From positions 1 to 64,000 of the forward strand of contig JAACJP010000061.1 in the NCBI GenBank assembly GCA_013368375.1: 64,000 nucleotides of DNA. The letters are read 5' to 3'. The DNA comes from Tricholomella constricta. Taxonomy: Eukaryota > Basidiomycota > Agaricomycetes > Agaricales > Lyophyllaceae. Of the stretch, positions 1 to 11,080 are shown one piece after another. The notes under the pieces were generated by a model. The model did not search any database. It was not told the origin of the DNA and saw only the letters and a program-made list of their open reading frames with translations. Every line of letters begins with the position of its first letter. The first letter of the stretch is position 1. The translations under genes and the position numbers were made by a program.

Positions 1-64
1 ACAGTCGGGGTATAGCTTAGTGGGTCGTACTCGAGGAGGAGTGCAAGATCGCCATGATCTTGAC

Positions 65-2908
65 TTATTTCCTCGAGAGTATATGAAAATTTACGTCGGT
101 CTTGGGGCGGCGACGTTGTCCGCGCGCGAAGGTCGGTATTGCGATGACTTCTCGAGTGTTTGGGTCGGTGATGGTTATGATCGTATCGTCGGCGGATCTT
201 GTTTTCACGTTAGAGCAAGTAAGCACGTCGAACGGGCGACCAAGGAGTATGTCGTATGCAGGATTGCGAATGACGTGCATTTGTAGGTAGAGCGTGACTT
301 CTCCTATCGTACAGGGTACGTTTCTTGCTAGGCCGAGCGACGGGTCGGTTGTTCCGTTCGCTGATTGCATCTGGAGAACGATAGTCGGGTCGTATTTGAC
401 TCCCAGTCCATGGCAGACTTCTTCCAACATTGCGATGATTTGACATCCGCTGTCGACGATGCTTTCTATCTGTTCCCTCGCGTCGACCATTATCATGATC
501 GATCTGAGTTCATGTGATTCCATTGCGACGATCAATCGGTCTGGGTGTTCGCCGGGTAGTAGGGTCTGGTAATACGTGTCGTAGATGTCGCCAGTGACTA
601 GCGCTCCGGGCGGTGGCGTCGCGTTGTCGCTGTTGGATTCGCAGGGGAGCGCGTCGAGTTCCTCGATAAAAGCCGACGTGGGGACTTCTTGGTACACCGT
701 TGCAAGGTTGCTAGCGATGATGCGTTTCGGCGTATTAGCTTCCCTAAACTTTCCGCGAACCTCCAGTGCTACTCCGCAGAGTTCCCGAACCGTGACTGGT
801 ATGGTGGCGTCGAGTGCGCGCTCGAACAGAGTCGTTGACTTGGTCGGATCTGTGATGGGCGCTTGTGTACGGTACGCACTGTCGGCTTTCGCCTTCTCGG
901 TAGCGGCTAAGTTTCGCGTGGTAGGGGGGACGTATCGGTTCTCAGGAATGTTAGAGAAAGGATGTACTGGAGTCTGGTCGCGCGCATTGCCTGTGGCGTC
1001 GGTCTTGGTACTGGGGGTTAGAGGTATGTTGGACGGTGGCGGAGGAGCCTTGGCTTTGCCTATCGCCGCGTCCGAGACAGGTTGCGATGCGGGTGCTGAT
1101 TTGTTACTCGGTGCGATCCTCGGTTGATCGGCGTCTGGAACGGTCTCGATCGTGACAGGTCGCTTTTGCGGTGCGCGGCTAATAAGTTCTACCCCGTCGA
1201 ATACCTCTTTCCTCGCGCGCAGGGTGTTGAGTTCTCGTTCTAACACGATCATGCGATCCTCGATTTTCAGGTCATGGTCGGTGATGTCGTTAAACTGTAG
1301 TATTTCCAGCATCATGCTTTCGGTCGGGTTCGCGTTCGCTGATAGCTGTCCCGTCGCCATTTGGCCGGGGTTGCGCCTGTGCCATTCATCCAGCTTGTCT
1401 TTTATGTATCGACCTGGAGTTCCCGCTGGTATGCGCGCGCCACTTGGTAGACCTATCTTGTTGTCGTCGGTTCGTCGGCAGCGTCCTTCTGTCGCGTATG
1501 CTTGATGTACGGGACAGTTAGGAATGTAATGTCCTTCACCACCGCAAAAGTGGCAGTTGTCGTTAGTTGACTGGTTCGGTCGGCCGCCGTCGCCTCCTTT
1601 GTCTTGTCCTAAGCGTTGGATATGTTGTTCCAACAGGTTGATTCTTTCGTAGAGCTCTTCCAACTTGAGGGGCTGTCCCGTGCTAGGCGACCTGGTCGCG
1701 CCTGTTAACGACCCGCTTGGCGTGATCGTAACTTGTGGGGGCGCACCCGGTGGCGCTTCCTGTCGTTGGACGGCGTTTGTCCCGTGGAGGATATGTTCAG
1801 CCGCAGCGCAGACGGTTTCAGTGGCGTAGGGGTCATCGGGATGGTGGTTCGGATTTAGGATCTCGAGCCTGCGATGGATTTTTGACCATAGATCGGACTG
1901 GAACGCGCGACGGAATTGGCGGTCGCGTTCGTTTACCGAAAGTCGGTTTTTGCTGACAAGGAACTGGGTAACAGAAAGGAACTGTCGGTAATATTCCCCG
2001 AGATCACTATTCGACTGGATCCCGAGTCGGTGTCGTTCTCTGATCAGGTAGTCGAGGTCGGCCATTGAATACTTTCTTTCTTTGCTTGCGCCTGAGTAAA
2101 GCGCCATTATCGCTTTTTGCCACTCGTCGTGTGTGGTACCGACTGCGAACTCATCCAGTTGCTCCCACAGATCCGCGGTATCGATGTCGGTGTATCGCGT
2201 AGTGTGCGTTTTCTTTTCTTGTTCATCTACGACGTTACACTCGATGAAGAGATGATTTAAGTCCGAGAAATATCGGCGCAGTTCACGCGCGCGTTCGGGC
2301 ACGAACGTCGGCGCCGAGCTTTGTCCGCGTGCGGGCATCGGTTTTACAATGATTGGTGGTTGTGCCATGATAGATAGTGTTGGTTTCGGAAGAGGGGACG
2401 GTGAGGGGGAATACGACGGAGAGGGGGAATCTGAGGTTTCTGGGGTCGTGGGCGATAGAGGCGGGAGTCTAAATTCTACTCCTTGATCGGTAGTAGGAGG
2501 TTCCGATGTAAAGGGGTCGGAAGCTGGGTTGGTTTGAACGGTTGGTTCGGGGAACGGTGTTTGATCGGTCAGGGCAAGCGACGATGGTGTTGACAAGGGA
2601 CTATAGAAGAGCGGGCTGAGGTTGTTATGGGCTGCGCGGTGTGGGGTTACTGAGCGGAAGAACGGAGAGAGCGATTCTGAGTCGGTGTCGGCTTGTCCGA
2701 ACGCAGCACGGATTTTGGCACGGAGGGTTCGGGTTTTAGCTTCTTGACGAGTTGCTGGCGGAATGGTCGCCAAGTCGTAGGTTTTTATGAAATCGAGGAA
2801 TGAAGCTGCGTGTTCGGCGGTGGCTTTTAAAAACCCTCGCGGTGGGCTCCAGAATGATAGAGCTAGTAGGCCTGTAGGTGCTGTGCACAACAACAAAACA
2901 ACTAACAA
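65..2908 (-). CDS. Ty3/Gypsy-type Gag-protease polyprotein (pol lies beyond the window)
   Basis: Open frame of up to 947 codons reading toward the left window edge. A retrotransposon capsid-type region (about residues 190-380) is followed by a CCHC zinc knuckle, CHFCGGEGHYIPNC (C-x2-C-x4-H-x4-C), and near the C terminus by a retropepsin with the catalytic triplet DSG in ESIVDSG and the family's closing ILLGRP motif. In this class Gag packages the RNA and the aspartic protease cuts the polyprotein; reverse transcriptase and integrase would follow past position 1. The first in-frame ATG is at 2368; the codons from 2908 to 2371 look coding (Ser/Pro-rich) but have no ATG, so the start is uncertain. 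KDZ-1 is inserted about 780 bp upstream of this ORF. Seen: knuckle and protease motifs. Known: Ty3/Gypsy domain order. Inferred: the rest of pol. Confidence 0.85.
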   Translation of the reverse strand: MLVVLLLCTAPTGLLALSFWSPPRGFLKATAEHAASFLDFIKTYDLATIPPATRQEAKTRTLRAKIRAAFGQADTDSESLSPFFRSVTPHRAAHNNLSPLFYSPLSTPSSLALTDQTPFPEPTVQTNPASDPFTSEPPTTDQGVEFRLPPLSPTTPETSDSPSPSYSPSPSPLPKPTLSIMAQPPIIVKPMPARGQSSAPTFVPERARELRRYFSDLNHLFIECNVVDEQEKKTHTTRYTDIDTADLWEQLDEFAVGTTHDEWQKAIMALYSGASKERKYSMADLDYLIRERHRLGIQSNSDLGEYYRQFLSVTQFLVSKNRLSVNERDRQFRRAFQSDLWSKIHRRLEILNPNHHPDDPYATETVCAAAEHILHGTNAVQRQEAPPGAPPQVTITPSGSLTGATRSPSTGQPLKLEELYERINLLEQHIQRLGQDKGGDGGRPNQSTNDNCHFCGGEGHYIPNCPVHQAYATEGRCRRTDDNKIGLPSGARIPAGTPGRYIKDKLDEWHRRNPGQMATGQLSANANPTESMMLEILQFNDITDHDLKIEDRMIVLERELNTLRARKEVFDGVELISRAPQKRPVTIETVPDADQPRIAPSNKSAPASQPVSDAAIGKAKAPPPPSNIPLTPSTKTDATGNARDQTPVHPFSNIPENRYVPPTTRNLAATEKAKADSAYRTQAPITDPTKSTTLFERALDATIPVTVRELCGVALEVRGKFREANTPKRIIASNLATVYQEVPTSAFIEELDALPCESNSDNATPPPGALVTGDIYDTYYQTLLPGEHPDRLIVAMESHELRSIMIMVDAREQIESIVDSGCQIIAMLEEVCHGLGVKYDPTIVLQMQSANGTTDPSLGLARNVPCTIGEVTLYLQMHVIRNPAYDILLGRPFDVLTCSNVKTRSADDTIITITDPNTREVIAIPTFARGQRRRPKTDVNFHILSRK

Positions 2909-3690
2909 CTATGGGGGGCGAGAAGTGTTAAAAGTTCCCAAACACGCGAGTGTGCAGGGTTTGTAAGGGTTGTTTAATGTAGGTAAAAGGCGATCCGACT
3001 CGTAAATAGTCGAACCGACGGTGATACGACGAAGGCGATGGGGTACGACGCTTCCAGATAGAACGGGTCGGCGATGCGACTTTGATGTCGGTCGTGCGAC
3101 AACGAGACGAACGAAGTTAATACGGAGAACTCACGGGTTCGGGCGACGAATACGAGGTGACAGAGACGGCGGTTACGAGTTTTGCGATGGCGGCGACGGT
3201 TTGTACGGTGAGAACGGTGCAGAGACGACAGAGACGACGGTTTTTGAGCTATTCACTCTGAGTGTGAGGGAAAATACGGGCTGTAATTCACTGCGGGAAG
3301 TAGGTACTACATGGGTATGTTTTATACTATGCAACCGACTCGAGGCAGGTGTTTTTACTGGTTTATTGAGAGAAGCACCGCCAAGCTTGGTACCGCGCGA
3401 CCCTTTTTAAGGAGTGTGGCGCTCGTCGACTTGGCAAAGGGAACTTTTGATCGGCTGGAGTCGTCGGGTCGGATTCGTGATCGGGTTGAGCTCGTGATCA
3501 AGCGTGGCTCCTGGAGGCGGGACTCCGTGGTGCGGCCGGATCTTCGGCGAACGACTGGGCAAGACGTTTTCGTAGGTTAATTTCCAATCGGGTCTGGTTG
3601 TCGCCGGGTTGGGGCCTTGGCATGCGAACGTGCGTGGTCGTCGACAGGCTATCCGGCATCCCGTACTCCGTGCGCCCAGAGAGGAGAACT
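2909..3690 (-). promoter_or_regulatory. 5' leader/LTR-like region of the Gypsy element
   Basis: No coding signal. On the minus strand a TATA-like CTTAAAAAGG lies at about 3404-3413, some 500 bp upstream of the Gag frame, as expected for the U3/R part of a 5' LTR. LTR boundaries and a primer-binding site could not be fixed because no second LTR is in the window and the region is cut by the KDZ-1 insertion at 3690. Confidence 0.4.
3683..3690. repeat. Target-site duplication of KDZ-1, left copy
   Basis: GGAGAACT immediately outside the left TIR. The identical 8-mer lies at 17608-17615 outside the right TIR. Confidence 0.85.
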
Positions 3691-4765
3691 CAGGTAGGGG
3701 CACTACAATGTAGCGTGTCCTACTGTCCAGCGGGGCAATACATTGTACCGTACTTGACGGCAGCGGGGCCGCTGCAATGCCAGCGGGGCCCCTACATGTA
3801 GCCGTTTGGCACGGTGCCAGCGGGGCCCCTACATGTAGCCGTGTGGCACTGTACCAGCGGGCCCGCTGGTGCTGCAGCGGGCCTATACAGTGCTGTGGGG
3901 GTGGCAGGGTGGGGGCTAGCGGGGGATCTGCGGACCTCCGCGGGTCGTTGTCCGTGGGCACACCCAGCACTGCATCGGGGGGGGGGGCTAGCGGGGGATC
4001 TGCGGACCTCCGCGGGTCGTTGTTTTGGGGCACACCCAGCACTGCAGCGGGCCTAGCAGCAGGGGGTTGCCCACCCCTGCGGACCTCCGCGGGTCGTTGT
4101 CCGTGGGCACACCCAGCACTGCAGCGGGCCTAGCAGCGGGGGGTTGCCCACCCCTGCGGACCTCCGCGGGTCGTTGTTTTGGGGCACACCCAGCACTGCA
4201 TCGGGGGGGGGGGCTAGCGGGGGATCTGCGGACCTCCGCGGGTCGTTGTTTTGGGGCACACCCAGCACTGCAGCGGGCCAGCAGCGGGGAGTTGCCCACC
4301 CCTGCGGACCTCCGCGGGTCGTTGTTTTGGGGCACACCCAGCACTGCAGCGGGCCTAGCAGCGGGGAGTTGCCCACCCCTGCGGACCTCCGCGGGTCGTT
4401 GTTTTGGGGCACACCCAGCACTGCATCGGGGGGGGGGGCTAGCGGGGGATCTGCGGACCTCCGCGGGTCGTTGTTTTGGGGCACACCCAGCACTGCAGCG
4501 GGCCTAGCAGCAGGGGGTTGCCCACCCCTGCGGACCTCCGCGGGTCGTTGTCCGTGGGCACACCCAGCACTGCAGCGGGCCTAGCAGTGGGGGATTGCCC
4601 ACCCCTGGGCGGACCTCCGCGGGTCAATGTTTTGGTGCACACCCAGCACTGCAGCGGGGGATTGCCGTCAGCGAACCTCCGCGGGCCGTTGTTTTGGGGC
4701 ACACCCAGCACTGCAGCGGGCCTGGGGGTTCCATGTCCGCGGGGCAATGCACCTCCGCAATTGAG
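3691..4765 (+). repeat. KDZ-1 left terminal inverted repeat with subterminal tandem array
   Basis: Inverted counterpart of 16742-17607. The outer 200 bp contain short CAGCGGGG/TACAATGTA-like motifs. From about 3900 inward there are about eleven units of about 70-80 bp, each containing GCGGACCTCCGCGGGTCGTT and CACACCCAGCACTGCA. Two unit types alternate, one with a poly-G run (GGGGGGGGG) and one with TTGCCCACCCCTGC. The array holds more units than the right arm, so the two arms differ in length. Confidence 0.9.
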
Positions 4766-5056
4766 TGGACTTTGACGCCTGTCCGCGGGTCAGTACATGT
4801 GCTATATGGGCTGTCCAGGGCGGGGGTTTCATGTCCCATTGCCGCGGACATTTCCAGCCACAATCACAGCACACTACATTTTGCGTGTCGCACATTCCAG
4901 TGGATCTGTTATGGACATCCCTGAACTTTTCAGAATTACAGATGTATAAAAAAAATTATGTCCGCGGGGCCCAAAAATAGGTTCAAACACAAGCCTGTAT
5001 ATTACTCAGGACCAGAGAAGAATTCATTACAAAAGGCCAATTCAAAACTATCATTC

Positions 5057-6737
5057 CTAGTCATCTAGAATATTTGATGGTATATGAGCAAAGGAGGCCG
5101 GAGTGTAAGGGCCGCGGGGTACTCGAACTGCAAGCTCCTGATTGATCTCATTGTCTGAAAATTGTAATAAGCCTTCAAGCATCTCAAAGGGAGGTCCTCT
5201 AACAGGTCGGCGTCGGGGCCTGACTCTGAACTCTTCCTCACCTGAGGTATCAGAAAGCGACAAAACTTCCGGGACAGTTGAATCGTCTGAAAACTCAACA
5301 TCCGGGTCGTGTTGTGCGGACTCCGCGGGCCCGTCATCGTCATCCGAGAATACAACGTCGGGGTCGTGTTGTGCCAACGCCGCGGACCTGTCATCGTCAT
5401 CCGAAAACACAACGTCGGGGTCGTGTTGCGCCAACTCCGCGGACCCGTCATCGTCATCTGAAAACACAACGTCGGGGTCATGCTGTTCCAGCTCCACGGG
5501 CCTCCCATCATCCGAACCATTGTCATCCGAAAACACTACATCGGGGTCATGCCCTCCCAGCTCCGCGGGCTGGTCGTCATCAGAAAATACGACATTTGGG
5601 TTGCCGCCAGCGGATGGAACATAATCTGGAGACATTGAAGGGATGGATACAAGTGAGGGGATGGAGAGATTTCTGCTTACCTTCCATGCCCGCGGCGCCC
5701 GCGGCATTCTTGTCGGACCCTTTCGACGTCTGCTGGTAGTAACTCTGGTACTCCACATCAACAGCTCGAAGTGGCGGCTGTTGGAAGTGGTCCGGGAACT
5801 CCTCCGGATGCAGCTCCCTGGGCTCAATGACATCGTTTGCCAGTGACTCATACCTTGGGCTGTCAGAGCCTGCCCCCAACTCATTGTCTGATTCTGAATA
5901 TGACCCCGTCTCGTCTCCGGATGGAAGGTCCCCCCCAAAGTCCGACGCCAGCGGTCCCACTGTCGCCTCCGGGTGAAATATTTTTTTGAGCGCAGCGGGG
6001 CTCATATTGATGTCGTGCCCCGCGGGCCCCGCGGCTTGGGTCGCAGCCTCAAAGATGGTGTGGAAGCCCCCTGCACGGCGGGCCCTCTGCGCTATCTTGG
6101 CTTCGTAAATTGTTGAAAAGCCTTGAGCTCGAGTCCGGTGGTGGAGGATTTCCGGAGTGCCGTTGATCCGCGGAACCCGGAGGGCCGGTGCGCGTCGTTG
6201 CTGACGGTGGAGCACAAGGCAACTCTCCAATGTGGCGTGGCTCAGTGGCTCACGGAGCTCCTGGTCTTCATGCTCCAGCCACCAATCACAGGCATACTCG
6301 GCTACAATGGCCGCGGGATGCTCAAGCGGCATTGAGGCGTCTAGCGCAAGAATCAGTGCATTGGAAAGCACAAGTGGGCCGCGGGGTTCGGGCTGCCCAT
6401 AAAAGTGGGAACCGAGAAGGCGGAGTAAATTTGGGACCTCGCACGCGGTCATCATGCTCGTGGCAGCCCCAACAAATGCTAATACAAAATCCTATTGTGG
6501 GAAAACTGAGTCGAGGTCGGAGATTCAAGGGCTAATAATACATACAAGCTCCGCGGCCAAGCGCGCGTGCATGGAAGCTTGGACCTCCATATCCTTGATA
6601 CCGGCATACTTGGCCAGGGCAACCCGGAAGCGGGATTCACAGTAATATAGAACCTCTTGGAGGTGAACTGCGGAGGCACCGAGTGTCGGAGGCAAGAAGC
6701 TTTCGGTTTCTATGGGATGGAGTGCGGAGAAGGCCAT
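5057..6737 (-). CDS. KDZ-1 accessory gene A: acidic repeat protein of unknown function
   Basis: Three exons inferred from splice signals: 6737-6546, 6491-5681 and 5625-5057 (donors GTATGT and GTAAGC; phases fit), giving 523 aa with no stop. I do not recognise the family. Residues 1-330 look globular with no known motif. The last third holds about six tandem copies of a 16-23-residue repeat built on HDPDVVFSDDD, then an Asp/Ser-rich stretch, a basic patch (VRPRRRPVR) and the C terminus. Ser-Asp-Asp runs suit casein-kinase-2 sites or nuclear protein contacts (inference). It is encoded downstream of and on the same strand as the transposase, next to the left TIR. Confidence 0.75.
5285..5615 (-). 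repeat. Coding minisatellite in gene A
   Basis: About six imperfect units, mostly 57 bp, encoding (H/N)P(D/N)VVFSDDD-type repeats. Length differs between units; the third-from-5' unit has an extra NGSDDG segment. Each unit also contains a Pro/Ser/Ala codon run that supplies a CCGCGG-like site. Confidence 0.75.
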
Positions 6738-7105
6738 TCTTGCTTGTAGATGAGTGTTTGATAAGAATCAGATAACGAGAGAAAAAAACCGGCCACATGA
6801 TTGGTCAGTGGTTTCACACAGTCATGTGGTGGGAGTATCGTGATGTCTGCCCGCGGCCAAAGGCTGACCCCCGCGGACATTGTTGCAAGCAGTTCACTGC
6901 ATTCTATACCATCCATGGTGACATGATTGAGGGAAAAGGTTGCTTTCATGTGATCGGGGCATGCCGCGGGGCCAACGATGTCCGCGGGGATGACCTACAA
7001 TGCTCACTGATGATTGATTATCGATGCATACAGCACGGATAACCATGTCCGCGGCCATTACCTGCTGACCATTGTACACAGCGTGGCATTGATGATTATT
7101 CAATT

Positions 7106-10100
7106 CTATGGAAGCAATGCTACATATGATCGATTTACCTCTTTAAATCGTTGCTCTGCCAACCAAGCAAGTTCCCTCCACATGGCGGTCTTCCGCCGTG
7201 CATATGCTGTCGGGCCCGGTTGTGCTGCAGCCGCGGCCTCCGCACCGCGCTCTACCCAGCTCTGGGCCTGATGAAGGAAATATCGGGTGGTCCAAGTCAT
7301 TTCATATTGAACAAGAGTGAATTCTTCTGTCCATCGATCCTTTTGTGCCCTTGCCCTCAAGAAATGAATACGTTGGACTATTGATATCATGTCAGTAACA
7401 ACTCCGCGGAGTTGACACCAAAGGACACATACACTCCAGCAAAGCCTCTGGACTATCTGTCGCTTGACCAGGTATTTGCCAAATCCAGGAAAGACTGGTA
7501 CTTCGGATATCAGTTGAGCCTGGAGTGTTGGGATCCAGTATGGCGGTGCTCGATTTCACATGCTTCTTGTCAAGAATTTTGTACCGTTCCAGTGTGCCTT
7601 CATCCGCACCCAGACAGACGAGCTTTGCTCTGCATTTGTCGTACACCCGACAAAGGGTGGTGATCGTGTAATTGAGGGTGGTGATGTTACCCCGCGCGCG
7701 CGTCACCACACCCTTCCACGGAGCAACTCGGATGACGTGTGAGTACAAAAATGATTTCTCCGCAATTGCATTTCGGAGGTTCTGCAGATGGCGCTCCGCT
7801 TGAACCTTGCGCAATGCAAGCTCGAGTTTAGCCAGATGTGTCTCAGTTTCCCCAGCCGCGGATGGCAGGCAAATAGGTGTCTGCTCTGGTGGTAGGGGTC
7901 CGTCTGTTGCACTGACAGGCGCAGGACGGGAGCGTGTTTGGGCCGGCGCCGCGGCATCTCCGGGTGGCAGTTCCGCGGGGTTCTCGTCTAGGTTGTCAAA
8001 GGCTTCGACGTTTCCTGGCACATCCTCCGCGGCGGCCGAAGGAATGAAGTTTATGCTCAGCTGTTTTGATGTGAACACATCAATTTGTGAACGTAGGCTT
8101 TGTCTTTCAGTTTCGACGGCCTTGCGGACATCTTCCCGCGGCTCGCACGCAAGTTGGCGGACTTTGTCTTGAAGGCCAATTCTAGATGGAAACTGTTCAG
8201 CTCCAGAAGCCAAATAGAGATAAAATGTCTTACTGGCGCTCCTCAAGATCAAGGCCTGATTGTATCCACTCCTCTTCAGCTGTTGAGTGCTCCACAGGTC
8301 CAGAATCTCTCGGCTGCCCGATGTCCGCGGTCCGTGCTTTGAGGATGTCCATTGCCTTGACATCATGAACCCTCCTCCGCTCGGCCTCCTGGATCTCTGC
8401 CTCCCAATTTGCAGTGTGTGTGCGGCTTATTCCCTGGGCAACTCCTTTGAAATATTCTTGGGCAGTCTCCAACATCTCTGTCGCCTTTTCGTATGTCCGA
8501 CACAATGTGACCGCTACTCCGCGGCCGCGGACATGGTCAGTTATTGTAATGGAATAGATGAAATTTTACTAACGCATCTGCAGGAGTTTCTTCCAGTTAG
8601 AATCATTCATATGATCGTCCAGGATCTCCGCTCGGTGTGCCAATGTTGCGGTTCTGGTCATTGGTGACACAGTGTTCAATACGGCCCACAAACTCTCCAG
8701 AATTTCACCCGCAACTATAGCAGCGCCTGGAATGAAAGAAGTTGCAAAGCGGTTAAAGCAATCATCTTTGTGACCGTGAACATGGAGTAGTCCGATGGCC
8801 TGAGCGATAGTCATTCCTGGGGGGAGTAGGTGACCGATGCGCTTTAGAAAGTGTACCATGTATTGGCAGGCAATATCGTAGATCAACAACACCTCGTCGA
8901 TTTTTTCCACATTTGTCGTTTTAAGCGCCTGGAGGAATGCCCAGTCCACATTCTTTTGCTGCTCCCCCGCGTGGAGGTCCGACAGGCTGTTGGGGGCAAA
9001 ACAGCCATGCCGCGCACATGCAATGGCTACAATTCCTTTAACATCACAGGCTTTGGACACAAGCATTGCCTGCTCAACAGCGCGGAACTGATTCTCGCAA
9101 GGGGCTTTCTAACATGGACGTTAGTAGAGAACTCCGCGGAGTTGATGGAACACCGCGGCCTACGCCGCGGAGGTAATCGACTTGACTCACTGTCATCACG
9201 TTGAAGGCCTCCTTCAAAAACTCGTTATAATTGGCACGGTTAGCCATCATGCCTGACCCTTCCGACAGCCAAACATCCATTGCACTGTTCTTTTGGCGAA
9301 CATGATCCGCTTTGAAATTGCCATCTGCCACAAAAGACCTCATGTATACTTTTCTGCATATAATGTCAATAACAATGATCAATCATCACCAAATGCACTC
9401 ACTTATTCGGGTCCGCGGCCCATCCCGCGGGGAGATTCACACCTGGCTGCGGACATGTGGGGCAAAAAATGGCGAGCTCCCCTGCGGTGGTCTGCATTGG
9501 ATCTCTGTTATTGCTGCCAAATCCACCCCATTTGAGCTTCTTGAGCCATCTCCATGAACGCGAGAGCCGGCGGAGTTCGCGATAAAAGTTGTCGATGTCC
9601 GCGGAGCTCATTGCTGCAGCGGTAGTCCGGCTGAGTTTGTGCCAATACTGAAATGCAGATGCCTTGCATTCCAGGTTCGCAAGGCGATAATCATCGAGGA
9701 CTGCAGTGGTGAAGAGCGTATTGTATCGTGTGAAGCTAGCAGGCACCAATCGTTTGTGCATCAGGTCTGTATTGACCTTGCCGCGGCATGAACAGAAGAC
9801 AAGTGGAATGTAGTGAATTCCATTGACATGTACAATGCGCACATAACGATTCTTGAAGGCGTCGTGCCGTGGCATACTTGCCGGAAGGTCATCATCGACA
9901 CCAGTGTCATCGTCATCTTCCTCGTCCTCGACTTCAACTGTGTGCAGAGTAGACCCTGCCTCAGCAATCGGATGAAATTCTGGCTGTTGACCATAAGCAC
10001 GGCTCAAGCGCGCCATATAATCATCGTCCTCCGCATCATAGGAAGGCTGCTCTGTCATGTCCGCGGCGTCCGCGGAGTTGGCCTGTCGACCCGCGGGGTC

Positions 10101-10825
10101 GTTTTGCTGCTCTGTGCGGTGGTTCTTCTGTTCTTCATCGTCGTATTTCACCTGGTAATTCTCCAACTGCTCCTGTTGCAGCTGCAGCGTATTACAGATT
10201 GCTTTCCCGGAGGAGTGAGGGACCAGCAAGTAGGTACCAACCTCGTGCAGCTGAGCTGCCTGGAAGTAGTGACCTGTCCAGAACTCAATGCGATGGAGAG
10301 GATTGTCCCTGTGAGTTGTCCGCATGCAACCCCGGCAGAGTATCCTGTCACTGAGACAGTCTCGACAACGCCAACGTCCATAGTTGCCCTTGGGACAATC
10401 AGAACATTGAGTATGATTCTCAATGTGCTCTCTCCCAAGCAGTCCCTCCAACAGTTCTGGAACATGGTTCACAAATTCTTGAAGGTGATCACCTTGTGTC
10501 TGTGCTGTGATTCAGTTACATGTACACATTACTTCAAAGAACAATTCACCTTGCTCCGTTTGGGGGCCACCTCATCAGTGGTGTCATTCAGTTCTGTTGA
10601 GTGAATGTCCGAATGCTCAAAGGGTTGGACACGGGTCTGCACACCCCGACGGACAGATGTAGCAGGGTCCGGTGACCTATTGCGCAAAGGGACACTCCTG
10701 GATTCCACAATGTCACCCCTCCGGGTATGCCTGACTGTTGTCTCGACATCCATGGCATGTGAGTGAGAACTTTCCTCATAGACTTCATCCTTCTTGCGAC
10801 GTGTGCGCTTTACTGCACGCAACAT
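7106..10825 (-). CDS. CxC2-type KDZ transposase (Kyakuja-Dileera-Zisupton)
   Basis: Catalyses cut-and-paste DNA transposition. Exons inferred: 10825-10550, 10499-9403, 9353-9191, 9108-8574, 8513-8234, then a long exon to about 7430 and a last one from about 7375 to 7106. The N terminus has basic KRTRRKK. The CxC2 cluster follows (CSDCPKGNYGRWRCRDC, then CRGCMRTTH). The RNase H-like core shows DGNF in VADGNFKADHV, YDIACQY, CARHGC, and GEILESLWAVLN after HGHKDDC, supplying the expected Asp, Asp and Glu. The C-terminal extension is coiled-coil-like. In the extension near 8180 the frame that continues the family pattern changes by one base without a usable splice pair, so this copy probably has a 1-nt frameshift after the catalytic core. 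Divergent from gene C. Confidence 0.88.
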
Positions 10826-11080
10826 GGTGGGTACGGGTGAGATCTGATAAGGTGGAAAAACCAGAACCTGTCTACTGATGGGTCACTGATTACTCTCGGA
10901 CATGTCCTCATGGTTGTGCAAGGTCAGCTGCACTCACAATCGGGGCCATCGATGCACCCGTGCCTCATATTACCCGAACTGGAAACTTCTTTGCCAAATG
11001 CGGATACTGTGGGACAACTGTCAAGCGTGAAGTTCAACCCTTTGTGACCCAAATAGGAAATTTTTTGACGGAGCTCCACC
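10826..11080. promoter_or_regulatory. Divergent promoter region, transposase / gene C
   Basis: 255 bp between two start codons on opposite strands, no coding signal. It must hold both 5' regions. Unusually for KDZ-1 it contains no clear CCGCGG site; the nearest ones are inside the flanking exons. Confidence 0.6.

Noticed and set aside
3814..4775. Overlapping open frames in the KDZ-1 TIR encoding repeats such as RTSAGRCFGAHPALQRA
   Set aside because: All three frames of the tandem units are open on both strands and appear inverted at the other end; this is repeat DNA, not a gene.
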